A stretch of DNA of 52,564 nt from an uncultured Eubacteriales bacterium. Its GTDB lineage: Bacteria > Bacillota > Clostridia > Oscillospirales > Acutalibacteraceae. The number at the start of each line of letters is the position of its first letter. The stretch's first letter is position 1. The DNA is taken from NCBI GenBank assembly GCA_900317085.1, contig ONFJ01000003.1, forward strand, positions 1-52,564. Direction: 5' to 3'. The notes beneath the pieces were generated by a model. That model did not search any database, had not been told where the DNA came from, and was given only the letters and a program-made list of their open reading frames with translations. Shown piece by piece: positions 32,972-41,145 of this stretch. The translations under genes and the position numbers were made by a program.

Positions 32972-33910
32972 ATGAAATTCGTCAAGAAAATGTTACTCGC
33001 TCTGACTGCCGTCGCCATGATGGTCGTCCTGCTGGCCACCTCGGCCTTCGCCGCCGGCAATAGCAGCAAACAGTACGTTTACACCTGCTTCGGCGACAGT
33101 GTCTCTGCCGGATACGGACTGAGTGGTTATGAAAACAACCCGCTCGACTACAGCCAGTTCAGATGGCCCACACAGAAGGGTTCCTTCCCCGCCATCATCC
33201 GGGACGCCAAGGGTGCCAGGCTCAATCAGTTTGCCCACAGCGCCTACCGCACCACCGACCTGCGCGTCCTGCTTGACCGCAGCTTCACCGGTGACAGCAT
33301 GGCCGGCTACCGTCTGCCCTCCGTCAACAATGACGAGCGCAACATCGACTGGAACAAAGTTGAAGCCTACCGCGACGAAGTCGAAAAAGCCGTCAGAGCG
33401 TCCAACCTCGTCACCGTCGAGATCGGTGTCAACGACGCTTCCATGCCCGCCCTCAACACCACCGAGACCTTCTCCGACAGCCTGACTTCCGCGCTGACGC
33501 TGAACATCCCGCGCGTGGTCAAGGACGTCACCTTCTACGGTGCTCTGGCCGAAGGCGAGATCAACGCGTTCCGTCTGTTCTCCCAGAACTTCGACGCCAT
33601 CATCCAGGGCATCCGCAATTACAACAAAACCTGCAAGATCGTCGTCATCGGCAACTTCAACCCGATGAAAGACTACAAGGTCCCGGCCGGCTTCGGTCTG
33701 CCCATCGGCCCGTTCGTCGACCCGATCTTCGCCAACCAGAACAACTACATGCAGAACCAGAGCCCGCTGAGAGATCAGTACACGTTCATCGACATCACCG
33801 ATGTCAAGACGCACATGAACGACCCTGAGTCCCCCATGTACGGCGCTGACTTCCACCCGACCTACAACGGTCATCGTCAGATCGCCAATCGCGTCCTGAA
33901 AGTGATCTAA
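32972..33910 (+). CDS. Secreted SGNH/GDSL-type hydrolase (paralogue 3)
   Basis: The start is the ATG after AAAGGAG (312 residues); longer in-frame starts upstream lack a binding site and overlap the promoter. A signal peptide (KFVKKMLLAL, cleavage near AFA-AG) is followed by GDSVSAGYG with the nucleophile Ser, SAYRTTDLR, IGVNDAS and DFHPTYNGHRQIANRVL with Asp/His. It shares the block order and C-terminal ending style of the tandem pair at 22.4-24.5 kb but is more distant. It is probably exported to the wall or medium. It stands alone between pyruvate carboxylase and the convergent gal genes. Confidence 0.85.
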   Translation: MKFVKKMLLALTAVAMMVVLLATSAFAAGNSSKQYVYTCFGDSVSAGYGLSGYENNPLDYSQFRWPTQKGSFPAIIRDAKGARLNQFAHSAYRTTDLRVLLDRSFTGDSMAGYRLPSVNNDERNIDWNKVEAYRDEVEKAVRASNLVTVEIGVNDASMPALNTTETFSDSLTSALTLNIPRVVKDVTFYGALAEGEINAFRLFSQNFDAIIQGIRNYNKTCKIVVIGNFNPMKDYKVPAGFGLPIGPFVDPIFANQNNYMQNQSPLRDQYTFIDITDVKTHMNDPESPMYGADFHPTYNGHRQIANRVLKVI

Positions 33911-33927
33911 ACTCCATCACAAACAAC

Positions 33928-33965
33928 AAACCCGTCTGACTTAAGTCAGGCGGGTTTCTTTTTGT
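33928..33965. terminator. Bidirectional terminator between SGNH paralogue 3 and galK
   Basis: AAACCCG-TCTGACTT pairs with AAGTCAGG-CGGGTTT, followed by T residues on both strands. On the minus strand its sequence and the leader after the galK stop align closely with the element after the FAD oxidoreductase gene (38107-38163). Confidence 0.8.
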
Positions 33966-33980
33966 ATTCTGTTTGGCGAT

Positions 33981-35267
33981 TCACCGAATGTGGTACCCGC
34001 CCACCGGGCGGACGAACAGGATGTGGCAGGAGCCTTCACCGAAGAGGCCGTCCATCGCCTTGCGGTAATCGTCGACGAGGTCATCCGGGACGAAGGCCTG
34101 GATGGTGCCGGCGAAGCCGCCGCCGTGGACACGGGAGGCGCCTCTGTCCTTCAGGACGAGGTCGCTGACCGCGAGGGCCACCGGAATGGCCTGGGCTTCG
34201 AGATGCCGCGGCGAGTAGACATTCTGAAGGTACTTGTAGGAGGAGTCGCCGGAGGCCCGGATGGCCATCAGGAACGCATCGAAGTCGCCGGACTCGAGAG
34301 CCGCCACCTGGGCTTCGACCCGCTTGTTCTCCTCAAACCAGTGGATGGCGCGGAGCACCGGGCGGTCGCCGTAAAGCTCCCGCAGTTCGGGAAGTTTCGA
34401 CAGGAATTCCGCTTCGGAGACTTCCTGCAGAACGTCTTTGCCGAAATGGCCGGCGATCTGTTTCATCTCGGCCGGGACCGCCGCGTAATCCGGGGTCAGG
34501 TCGGCGTGGGAGCCCTTGGTGTCCGTGATACAGAGGCTGTGGCCGAAGCTGCCGAAGTCCGCATCGACCTGACGGACCTTCGGGTCCGACGCATCGGCGA
34601 AGTCGATGGTCACGAGGTTGCCGACCGAGCAGGCCATCTGGTCGAGGAGGCCGCTGGGTTTTCCGAAGTATTGGTTCTCGGCCACCTGAGAGGCTTTTGC
34701 CACTTCGACGGGCGAGATCTCATCGCCATTGTAAAGACCGGAGAGGATGGTGCCGAGGAGCACTTCGAAGGCAGCCGACGAAGACATGCCGGATCCCTGC
34801 AGGACTTCGGAGGTCGTATAGGCGTCGAAGCCGCCGACCGTATAACCGGCTTTTGCCAGTGCGCCGGCCACGCCGCGGATGAGTGCTTTCGAGGTGCCCT
34901 CTTCCCCTGCGACAGGTTCGAGTTCTTTAAGGTCCACCGTGTCGAGCGGATACCCCTCCGACTGGACCGTGATGACACCGTCATCCCGTTTGCGGACGAC
35001 CGCGAGGACATCGAGGTTCAGAGAGCATGCCAGCACCTTGCCGCGCTGGTGGTCGGTATGGTTGCCGCCCACTTCACTGCGGCCGGGAGCACTGAAGAGT
35101 TCGACCGGTCCATCGCCAAAGAGCTTCTCGAACTCGTCGAGGGCATGGAGATAGCGGTCTCTCTGGGCCTCCAGTTTCGCCTCGTCGACATACAGAGGAC
35201 GGATGGCTTCCGGGAAGTCCGGGGTGGCGATAAAGCTGCGCCACTCAGAAATGGTTCGTGTCGTCAT
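33981..35267 (-). CDS. galK: Galactokinase
   Basis: It phosphorylates alpha-D-galactose to galactose 1-phosphate in the Leloir pathway. The start is set at the ATG seven bases after GGAG (428 residues); an ATG twelve bases upstream lies inside the end of galE. GHMP-kinase motifs are clear: FSAPGRSEVGGNHTDHQRG (galactokinase signature, with Ser in place of the usual Thr or Ile after GR), the ATP loop LQGSGMSSSAAFE, and the C-terminal RVHGGGFAGTIQAF. It directly follows galE on the same strand with a one-base gap. galT is not in the window. Confidence 0.96.
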   Translation of the reverse strand: MTTRTISEWRSFIATPDFPEAIRPLYVDEAKLEAQRDRYLHALDEFEKLFGDGPVELFSAPGRSEVGGNHTDHQRGKVLACSLNLDVLAVVRKRDDGVITVQSEGYPLDTVDLKELEPVAGEEGTSKALIRGVAGALAKAGYTVGGFDAYTTSEVLQGSGMSSSAAFEVLLGTILSGLYNGDEISPVEVAKASQVAENQYFGKPSGLLDQMACSVGNLVTIDFADASDPKVRQVDADFGSFGHSLCITDTKGSHADLTPDYAAVPAEMKQIAGHFGKDVLQEVSEAEFLSKLPELRELYGDRPVLRAIHWFEENKRVEAQVAALESGDFDAFLMAIRASGDSSYKYLQNVYSPRHLEAQAIPVALAVSDLVLKDRGASRVHGGGFAGTIQAFVPDDLVDDYRKAMDGLFGEGSCHILFVRPVGGYHIR

Positions 35268-35268
35268 G

Positions 35269-36258
35269 TTATTCTCCATATCCGTTCGGATGGTTCACAT
35301 GCCAGTTCCAGGCGGTCTCGATGATGGTCCCCAGGTCCGCGTACTGCGGATCCCATCCGAGGACCGTTCTGGCCTTCTCCGAGGACGCCACGAGCTGCGC
35401 CGGGTCGCCGGCTCTGCGCGGGCACTCGTCGGCGGGGATCGGGTGGCCGGTCACGTCTCTCGCCACGTCAATGACTTCCTTGACCGTGAAGCCGACACCG
35501 TTGCCGAGGTTGAAGACGTTGTTCTCGCCGCCCCTCAGGAGGTAGTCGAGGGCGAGGATGTGGGCACTCGCGAGGTCGCAGACATGGATGTAGTCGCGGA
35601 CACAGGTGCCGTCTTTGGTCGGGTAGTCCGTACCGAACATCGCGATGCTCTTCCGCTTCCCGTTCGGGACCTGCAGGATGAGCGGGATGAGATGGGTCTC
35701 CGGGTCATGTGCCTCGCCGATGGTGCCGTCCGGCTGCGCGCCGCAGGCATTGAAATAGCGAAGGGCCACATAGTGGAGGCCGTGGGCGACGCTCGTCCAC
35801 TTCATCATCTTTTCCATGGAGAGCTTGGTCTCACCGTAGCAGTTGGTGGGTTCCGTCTTGTCGGTCTCGAGGATCGGGACCCGCTCCGGCTCGCCGTAAG
35901 TGGCTGCTGTCGAGGAGAAGACGATCTTGTCGACCCCGTGGGCGACCATGGACGCCAGAAGGACCATCGTGCCGTGGAGGTTGTTGTCATAGTACTTGAG
36001 GGGGTCCTGCATAGACTCACCCACCTGGGACGAGGCCGCGAAGTGGATGACACCTTCAATGTCCTCTTTCTCGAAGAGATCATCGAGGGCCGCTCGGTCG
36101 CGGATGTCCAGCTCATAGAACTTTGCCTTCGGATGGACCGCCGCCTTGAAGCCGGTCAACAGGTTATCGGCGACGACGACATCTCTGCCGGCGTCGATGA
36201 GTGCGCGTACCGTATGGGAGCCGATGTAACCCGCTCCACCTAACACTAAAACTGACAT
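35269..36258 (-). CDS. galE: UDP-glucose 4-epimerase
   Basis: It interconverts UDP-galactose and UDP-glucose. The start ATG follows GAGAGGAG; 329 residues is the normal length. The extended short-chain dehydrogenase fold shows VLVLGGAGYIGSHTVRAL for NAD, HFAASSQVGES, SSTAATYGEP, the catalytic YGETK (Tyr and Lys), ALRYFNACGA, and DYIHVCDLASAH. It lies 22 bases after a short DUF1667-like gene and immediately before galK, forming a minus-strand unit. Confidence 0.96.
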   Translation of the reverse strand: MSVLVLGGAGYIGSHTVRALIDAGRDVVVADNLLTGFKAAVHPKAKFYELDIRDRAALDDLFEKEDIEGVIHFAASSQVGESMQDPLKYYDNNLHGTMVLLASMVAHGVDKIVFSSTAATYGEPERVPILETDKTEPTNCYGETKLSMEKMMKWTSVAHGLHYVALRYFNACGAQPDGTIGEAHDPETHLIPLILQVPNGKRKSIAMFGTDYPTKDGTCVRDYIHVCDLASAHILALDYLLRGGENNVFNLGNGVGFTVKEVIDVARDVTGHPIPADECPRRAGDPAQLVASSEKARTVLGWDPQYADLGTIIETAWNWHVNHPNGYGE

Positions 36259-36280
36259 ATGGAAACTCCTCTCTGGATTC

Positions 36281-36475
36281 TCAAACAATGGGTTGTCCGC
36301 CGATGTCACTGTCATCTTCACCCGGCTGGTCGTCAGCCAGTTGCGTTCTCATGAAAACGGGGCCCCGTTCACAATCGTTTCCGAAAATGACCCAGTCTTT
36401 GCCCGGCTCTTTCGTGGCTTCCAGGAAACAGCCCCGCGGACAGACCTGACAGGACATGGCGATGTGGTTCTGCAT
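36281..36475 (-). CDS. Short DUF1667-like cysteine protein
   Basis: A 64-residue frame starts at an ATG seven bases after AGAGGTG. Its first 45 residues carry the zinc- or metal-binding pattern of DUF1667: CQVCPRGCFLEA, then VIFGNDCERGPVF (Cys at about 9, 12, 16 and 35). Full-length DUF1667 proteins are about 120 residues and usually follow a GlpA-like FAD oxidoreductase and a second flavoprotein in one operon. Here the C-terminal half is missing, replaced by an acidic tail, and the FAD oxidoreductase lies divergently on the other strand. It precedes galE by 22 bases. It may be a shortened functional form or a decaying gene. Confidence 0.6.
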   Translation of the reverse strand: MQNHIAMSCQVCPRGCFLEATKEPGKDWVIFGNDCERGPVFMRTQLADDQPGEDDSDIGGQPIV

Positions 36476-36636
36476 TTCGATGCACCTCTGAAATAATGTC
36501 AAGAGCATTATAGCATATACTGGAACATTTGCACGAAGATTCTGTCCAATCCTCGTCAGGTTTGGCAAATGCATTTTTGCAACAAATCCGATATACTGAA
36601 AGTACCCCAATCTGAACTTTGAAGGAGGTACACCCT

Positions 36637-38109
36637 ATGTATGATGTCCTCATCATCGGTGCCGGTATCGAAGGCACCGCCATTGCCAGACGGCTTTCCC
36701 GTTACGCGCTGTCCATCGCCCTGGTGGAAGCGGCCAACGACGTCGCCATGGGCTCTACCAAAGCCAACAGCGCCATCGTCCACGGCGGGTATGCCGAAGC
36801 GAATGCCAAGCTCAAGGGCCGGGTCTGCTACAAGGGCCGCGTCCAGTTTGCGCAGCTCGACAAGGAGCTGAACTTCGGCTTCCGGGAGACCGGTTCTCTG
36901 GTCATCACCACGAACGAGGAAGACCTTCCGAAACTGGAAGCGCTCCTCGAGAACGGCAAACTCAACGGCCTCGACGACCTCTCGATCCTGAACCACGACG
37001 AGATCATGGAACTCGAGCCGAACATCAACCCGGAGGTCAAATACGCCCTCTACTGCAAAGGCGCCGGCGTCTGCTCTCCCTACGAGATGGCCATCGCCCT
37101 TGCGGAGAACGCCATCCATAACGGCGCGGAGCTTTTCCTGAACTCCCCCGTCACCGCCATCGAAAAAGTGGACGACCACTTCGTCGTTCACACGCCGGAT
37201 AAAGACTTTGAGGCGATGTACGTCATCAACGCTGCAGGCCTCAACTCGGACAAGGTCGACCAGATGGTCAATGAGCCCACCTTCAGCGTCCACCCCCGCT
37301 CCGGCGAATATGTCCTGTTCGCCGCCGGTACCGGCTCCGCGCTGAACACCGTCGTCTTCCAGATGCCCTCCAAAATGGGCAAAGGCATCCTCGTCACGAG
37401 CACCTACCACCGCAACCTGCTGCTGGGTCCCGACGCCATCGACGAACAGGCGGCCGACCTCGACCGCAGCACCCATGTCGAGCGGCTTTACAAGATCTAC
37501 AAAGAGGGTCTGAACACGACGACGGTCATGGACCCGTCAAAGTTCATCCGCTCCTTCACCGGTCTCCGCGCCGTCTCCAGCACCGACGACTTCGTCGTCG
37601 GCACGACACCCACAAAAGGCTTTATCAATGTCGCCGGCATCCAGTCCCCCGGTCTGACCTCCTCCCCCGCCATCGCGGACATGGTGACAGACCTCCTCGC
37701 GGAAGAGGGCCTGAGCCTCGTCGACGACCCGAACTACGACCCGTACCGCGCGCCCATCATCAAAAAAGACAAAGAGATGCTCCCGATGGCGGAAGTCAAT
37801 AAGCTTCTGAACCTCGAGTCCTGTCCCGAAAAGATGATCTGCCGCTGCGAGCAGGTCACCGAAGGCACTATCATCGACGCCATCACCCGGGGCATCCCCA
37901 TCAACACGGTCGATGCCGTCAAGCGCCGCACCCGCGCCTCCATGGGCTTCTGCCAGGGCGCCTTCTGCCGTCCCCGCTTCACGGAAGTCGTCGAACGGGA
38001 ACTGGGCATCAAGCTCGACACCCGCACCGACATCGAGACCGAAGGCGACACCCGTGTCACCCGCCAGGAATTCGTCGCTTACTGCAAAGCACAGGAAGCT
38101 GCGGAGTAA
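36637..38109 (+). CDS. NAD(P)/FAD-dependent oxidoreductase with BFD-like [2Fe-2S] domain (GlpA/LhgO-like)
   Basis: The start is the ATG after AAGGAGG (490 residues). The N-terminus is a DAO-type FAD fold (DVLIIGAGIEGTAIARRLS, then STKANSAIVHGGY), and residues from about 405 on contain a bacterioferritin-associated-ferredoxin-like cluster site, ICRCEQVTEG with a later CQGAFCRPRF. This arrangement occurs in anaerobic glycerol 3-phosphate dehydrogenase GlpA and L-2-hydroxyglutarate oxidase-like enzymes, often alongside a second NAD-linked flavoprotein and DUF1667. Only the DUF1667-like piece is nearby, divergently. The substrate is therefore unclear: glycerol 3-phosphate or a 2-hydroxyacid. The stop is followed by the TAAATCGCC element and a terminator. 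Confidence 0.88.
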   Translation: MYDVLIIGAGIEGTAIARRLSRYALSIALVEAANDVAMGSTKANSAIVHGGYAEANAKLKGRVCYKGRVQFAQLDKELNFGFRETGSLVITTNEEDLPKLEALLENGKLNGLDDLSILNHDEIMELEPNINPEVKYALYCKGAGVCSPYEMAIALAENAIHNGAELFLNSPVTAIEKVDDHFVVHTPDKDFEAMYVINAAGLNSDKVDQMVNEPTFSVHPRSGEYVLFAAGTGSALNTVVFQMPSKMGKGILVTSTYHRNLLLGPDAIDEQAADLDRSTHVERLYKIYKEGLNTTTVMDPSKFIRSFTGLRAVSSTDDFVVGTTPTKGFINVAGIQSPGLTSSPAIADMVTDLLAEEGLSLVDDPNYDPYRAPIIKKDKEMLPMAEVNKLLNLESCPEKMICRCEQVTEGTIIDAITRGIPINTVDAVKRRTRASMGFCQGAFCRPRFTEVVERELGIKLDTRTDIETEGDTRVTRQEFVAYCKAQEAAE

Positions 38110-38134
38110 ATCGCCCAACCGAATACACAAAAGA

Positions 38135-38163
38135 ACTCCCGCCTGACACCGTCAGACGGGAGT
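38135..38163. terminator. Bidirectional terminator between FAD oxidoreductase and glycosidase
   Basis: ACTCCCG-CCTGAC pairs with GTCAG-ACGGGAGT around ACC. The T-run is better on the minus strand, so it mainly serves the glycosidase gene. Confidence 0.75.
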
Positions 38164-38180
38164 AATTGTTTCTATGAGAT

Positions 38181-40814
38181 TCAGCCGTCGTGGCTCGCGA
38201 GAAGTTCGCTGAGCGTCACGAGGATCTGGTCCGTTGCGGAGGGCTCATAGTCGATCGCGTCGTCCGCGCTCAGGAGGACATCCGCGTTCGGGAGAGACGT
38301 GTCCTGACCCATCGTCTGTAACGCCGTCGTGTACAGCTTCATGACGCAGAGGTCGTAGACGCAGTCGCGGAGTGCCTGGCCGAAGCCGACCGGGTCTTTC
38401 GCGTACTGGGACCGCAGAGCCGTGGAAGTCTGGATCTCCTGCGTGAAGTACCAGAAGCTCGTCAGGACGCCGTCGTTGCGGGCGTAGACCGCGAGCACCG
38501 GATCGAGGTAACCGCTGCCGGTCCAGTTCGTGTAGGCGTCGGTGACGACGTAGCCTTCAAAGCCCCACTCGTCCCGGAGCAGGTCGACGAGCAGCGGACG
38601 GCTGGCGCCGCACCAGGTGGCGCCGATACGGTTGTAGGCGGACATGACGCCGTGGGCATCGCCTTCCTTGACCCCCAGTTCGAAGGGTTCGAGGTAGAGC
38701 TCGCGAAGCGCCTGTTCATTGACCCAGGTAAAGAGGCCGTTCGCCTGGCGATTTGTCTCCTGTTCATTGCAGACGAAATGTTTGAGCGTCACGACGATGC
38801 CCTGGGACTGCGCGCCCCGGGTGACCGCCGCGGACATCTTTCCGGACAGGTACGGGTCTTCGGAGAAGTACTCGAAATTCCGGCCGCCGAGCGGGCTGCG
38901 CCGCAGGTTGCAGCCGGGCGCGTACCAGACGTGGGTCCCGACCTGGCGGGCCTCCCTGCCAACGGAGCGGCCGAAGGTCTCGGCCAGGGCGTCGTTCCAG
39001 GTGCAGGCCAGGGTCGCTTCGACCGGGTACGCGAAGCCGATCTTTGTGTAGAGCAGGCCGCCGGGACCTTTGACCGCCGCAGGGCCGTCGTTGTCCGCGG
39101 TCGCCGGCACGCCGAGGCGCTTGATGCCCATGGTGCCGTAGCCGCTCTTCGAGACCATCTCGATCATCTCATCGAGGGTGAACTGGTCGAGGAACTTCTC
39201 CCAGAGAGAGTCGTCCTTCGCGACATCTGCGAGAAGGATGATCCCGTCTTCATAGGTGACGCCCTGTTTCGGGGCCTCGCCTTTGACTGCCGTCGTGGGA
39301 CGCTGGTCCGCGTTTGCGACGCTCTCCGGCATGGAGAAGTCGGTGGGTTTCTTCGGGAAGGTACCCTTCCTGTCGGCACGGGACAGGACTGTCAGGCCCT
39401 CGTCGGTGTCATCAAAGAGGTTTTGGATCTTCGTGCCGGTCTTGTCGTCATTCTTGATGACCTTTGTTTTTGGCACGGTATAGGAATACGTCTTCTCGAT
39501 GTCCCGGACGGAGTGGGCCACTTTGATCTTGTAAGTGCCCTTGTCGAGTACCCAGGCCTCTTTTCCGTCCGCATCGTACGACGCCATATCATCGGTTTTG
39601 TAAGTCAGTGTCAGGGTCTGGCTCTTGCCTGGCTGCAGCAGTCCGGTCTTGCCGTAGGCCGCCAGCTCGATCTTGCTCTTCTCGATGCCACCCTTCGTGT
39701 AAGGCGCGGAGAAGTAGACCTGAACCACGTCCTTGCCGGCCCGTTTGCCGGTGTTGGTGACCTTCACGTTCACGGTCACGGTATTGGCATTCGCCCGGAA
39801 GCCGGTGACCTTCCAGTCGAACGTCGTGTAGGACAGGCCGTAACCGAAGGGATACTGGACCTTGTCGGGTGCAAACGTCTCAAAGTAGCGGTATCCGAGG
39901 TAGATGCCCTCTTCATAGTCGACGAAGTACTTGCCGAGGATGCTCGGGAGCGTGCCGTCATACTGGTAGTTACCGAAGTTTCGGTTCGTCGGGTAGTCGC
40001 TGAGGCTCCAGGCAATGGTGTCGGTCAGTTTTCCGGAGGGGTTCACTTTGCCGGACAGTACATCGCCTAAGGACTCGGCACCGACCTGACCGGGAAGCCA
40101 CATGAGGAGTGCCGCCCGGATGTTGTCGTACTGCTCGACCCAGTCCATCTCCATGGTGTTCGACGTGTTGAAGACGACGATGACGTTCTCGAAGTTCGAG
40201 GTGACCGCGTCCAACATGGCCCGCTGGGTCTCATTGAGCCGCAGGTCCTTCTTCGACAGGTCCGAGAGTTCCGTGCCAGCGCTGCCGAACACGATGAGAG
40301 CCGTGTCGGAGTACGCTCTGGCAGAATCCATCTGCTCCTGCGGGATGTTCTCGATGGGCATCTCATCGACCCCGTCGCCCTGGACATAGCCGAGGAGCAT
40401 GTCGATGAGCCCGTTGCCGGTCTCCGGGAGCGAGTGGCTCGACTTCCAGTTCTGATAGACGGTCTTCAAATCCTTATTGTAGCGGATGCCGCCGTGTTTC
40501 AGGCCTTCATAGAAGTTGACCGATTCCGACGCCGTGACAGACCCGGACCCGCCGCCGCTGAGGAGCAGGTCGCAGGAGGCGATGCCGAAGACGTTCACTT
40601 TTTTGTTCTTGAGAGGCAGAAAGTCCCCGGTATTTTTGAGGAGCACGATGCCTTCGTCCTCCATCTGTCTGGCGATAGACGTCGCCGCTTTCAACTGCTC
40701 ATTCGAGATGCCGGTCGCGGCAAAGGCAGGCAGCAGCGTCGCCAGGATCAGGCAGAGGGTCAGGACGACCGACAGGACTGCTTTTCGATGGTACGTGCGG
40801 ACCGTGGCAGCCAT
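38181..40814 (-). CDS. Exported glycoside hydrolase family 3 protein with permuted domain order
   Basis: The start is the ATG after AAAAGGAGG (877 residues). A signal peptide (VRTYHRKAVLSVVLTLCLIL, cleavage near AFA-AT) indicates export. The (alpha/beta)6 domain, with TELSDLSKKDLRLNETQ and GKLTDTIAWSLSDYP, and a fibronectin-III-like domain come first. The catalytic barrel follows from about residue 560: GRNFEYFSEDPYLSGKM, LKHFVCNEQETNR and GYVVTDAYTNW, with Asp759 as the likely nucleophile. This reversed order is known from some ruminal bacterial beta-glucosidases. It probably removes beta-linked glucose or xylose residues outside the cell; specificity cannot be told. It is transcribed alone. 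Confidence 0.9.
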   Translation of the reverse strand: MAATVRTYHRKAVLSVVLTLCLILATLLPAFAATGISNEQLKAATSIARQMEDEGIVLLKNTGDFLPLKNKKVNVFGIASCDLLLSGGGSGSVTASESVNFYEGLKHGGIRYNKDLKTVYQNWKSSHSLPETGNGLIDMLLGYVQGDGVDEMPIENIPQEQMDSARAYSDTALIVFGSAGTELSDLSKKDLRLNETQRAMLDAVTSNFENVIVVFNTSNTMEMDWVEQYDNIRAALLMWLPGQVGAESLGDVLSGKVNPSGKLTDTIAWSLSDYPTNRNFGNYQYDGTLPSILGKYFVDYEEGIYLGYRYFETFAPDKVQYPFGYGLSYTTFDWKVTGFRANANTVTVNVKVTNTGKRAGKDVVQVYFSAPYTKGGIEKSKIELAAYGKTGLLQPGKSQTLTLTYKTDDMASYDADGKEAWVLDKGTYKIKVAHSVRDIEKTYSYTVPKTKVIKNDDKTGTKIQNLFDDTDEGLTVLSRADRKGTFPKKPTDFSMPESVANADQRPTTAVKGEAPKQGVTYEDGIILLADVAKDDSLWEKFLDQFTLDEMIEMVSKSGYGTMGIKRLGVPATADNDGPAAVKGPGGLLYTKIGFAYPVEATLACTWNDALAETFGRSVGREARQVGTHVWYAPGCNLRRSPLGGRNFEYFSEDPYLSGKMSAAVTRGAQSQGIVVTLKHFVCNEQETNRQANGLFTWVNEQALRELYLEPFELGVKEGDAHGVMSAYNRIGATWCGASRPLLVDLLRDEWGFEGYVVTDAYTNWTGSGYLDPVLAVYARNDGVLTSFWYFTQEIQTSTALRSQYAKDPVGFGQALRDCVYDLCVMKLYTTALQTMGQDTSLPNADVLLSADDAIDYEPSATDQILVTLSELLASHDG

Positions 40815-40931
40815 AGTGTTCCTCCTTTTCATGGTTCATTTTCCTATGGTCCGATTATAACATTTTCCGCCGTTGTTCGTATGTCCTGTTTCCATTTGCA
40901 TAACTGCAGTCAATAAAAAGACCCCGCCTGA

Positions 40932-41081
40932 GTTCACAAACCGCTCCCCGGTTATGTCCAGACTGACGACCCGCATGTCTGGGTCCCCGCAGAAGTCGCC
41001 GCCGGCAACTTCATCGCTCAGCAGGAAAAATATTCCGAAGAATTCATGGCCGGCATCAACGCCGCTCAGAACGACCGGTAA
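40932..41081 (+). pseudogene. C-terminal remnant of an unidentified gene
   Basis: In the 331-base gap before purC a frame of 49 codons with typical genomic codon use runs to TAA, but it has no start codon and is preceded in frame by TGA. It reads in part DDPHVWVPAEVAAGNFIAQQ and ends FMAGINAAQNDR. Just upstream, AAAGACCCCGCCTGA looks like half of one of the local terminator stems. The picture fits a deletion that joined a terminator fragment to the 3' end of a gene. I do not recognise the parent family. Confidence 0.5.
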
Positions 41082-41100
41082 CCATAGACTCATAAACGAA

Positions 41101-41134
41101 AAGGCTGCATCGTGCGATGCAGCCTTACTTTTTT
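41101..41134. terminator. Bidirectional terminator between the remnant and purC
   Basis: A perfect 12-pair stem (AAGGCTGCATCG with CGATGCAGCCTT, two-base loop) has T-rich sequence on both sides. It ends purC on the minus strand and the remnant gene on the plus strand. Confidence 0.85.
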
Positions 41135-41145
41135 GTTTTGGCGAT

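Noticed and set aside
41101-41134. A free-standing small RNA suggested by the strong hairpin before purC
   Set aside because: There is no promoter upstream, and the stem with T-runs on both sides fits a bidirectional terminator.
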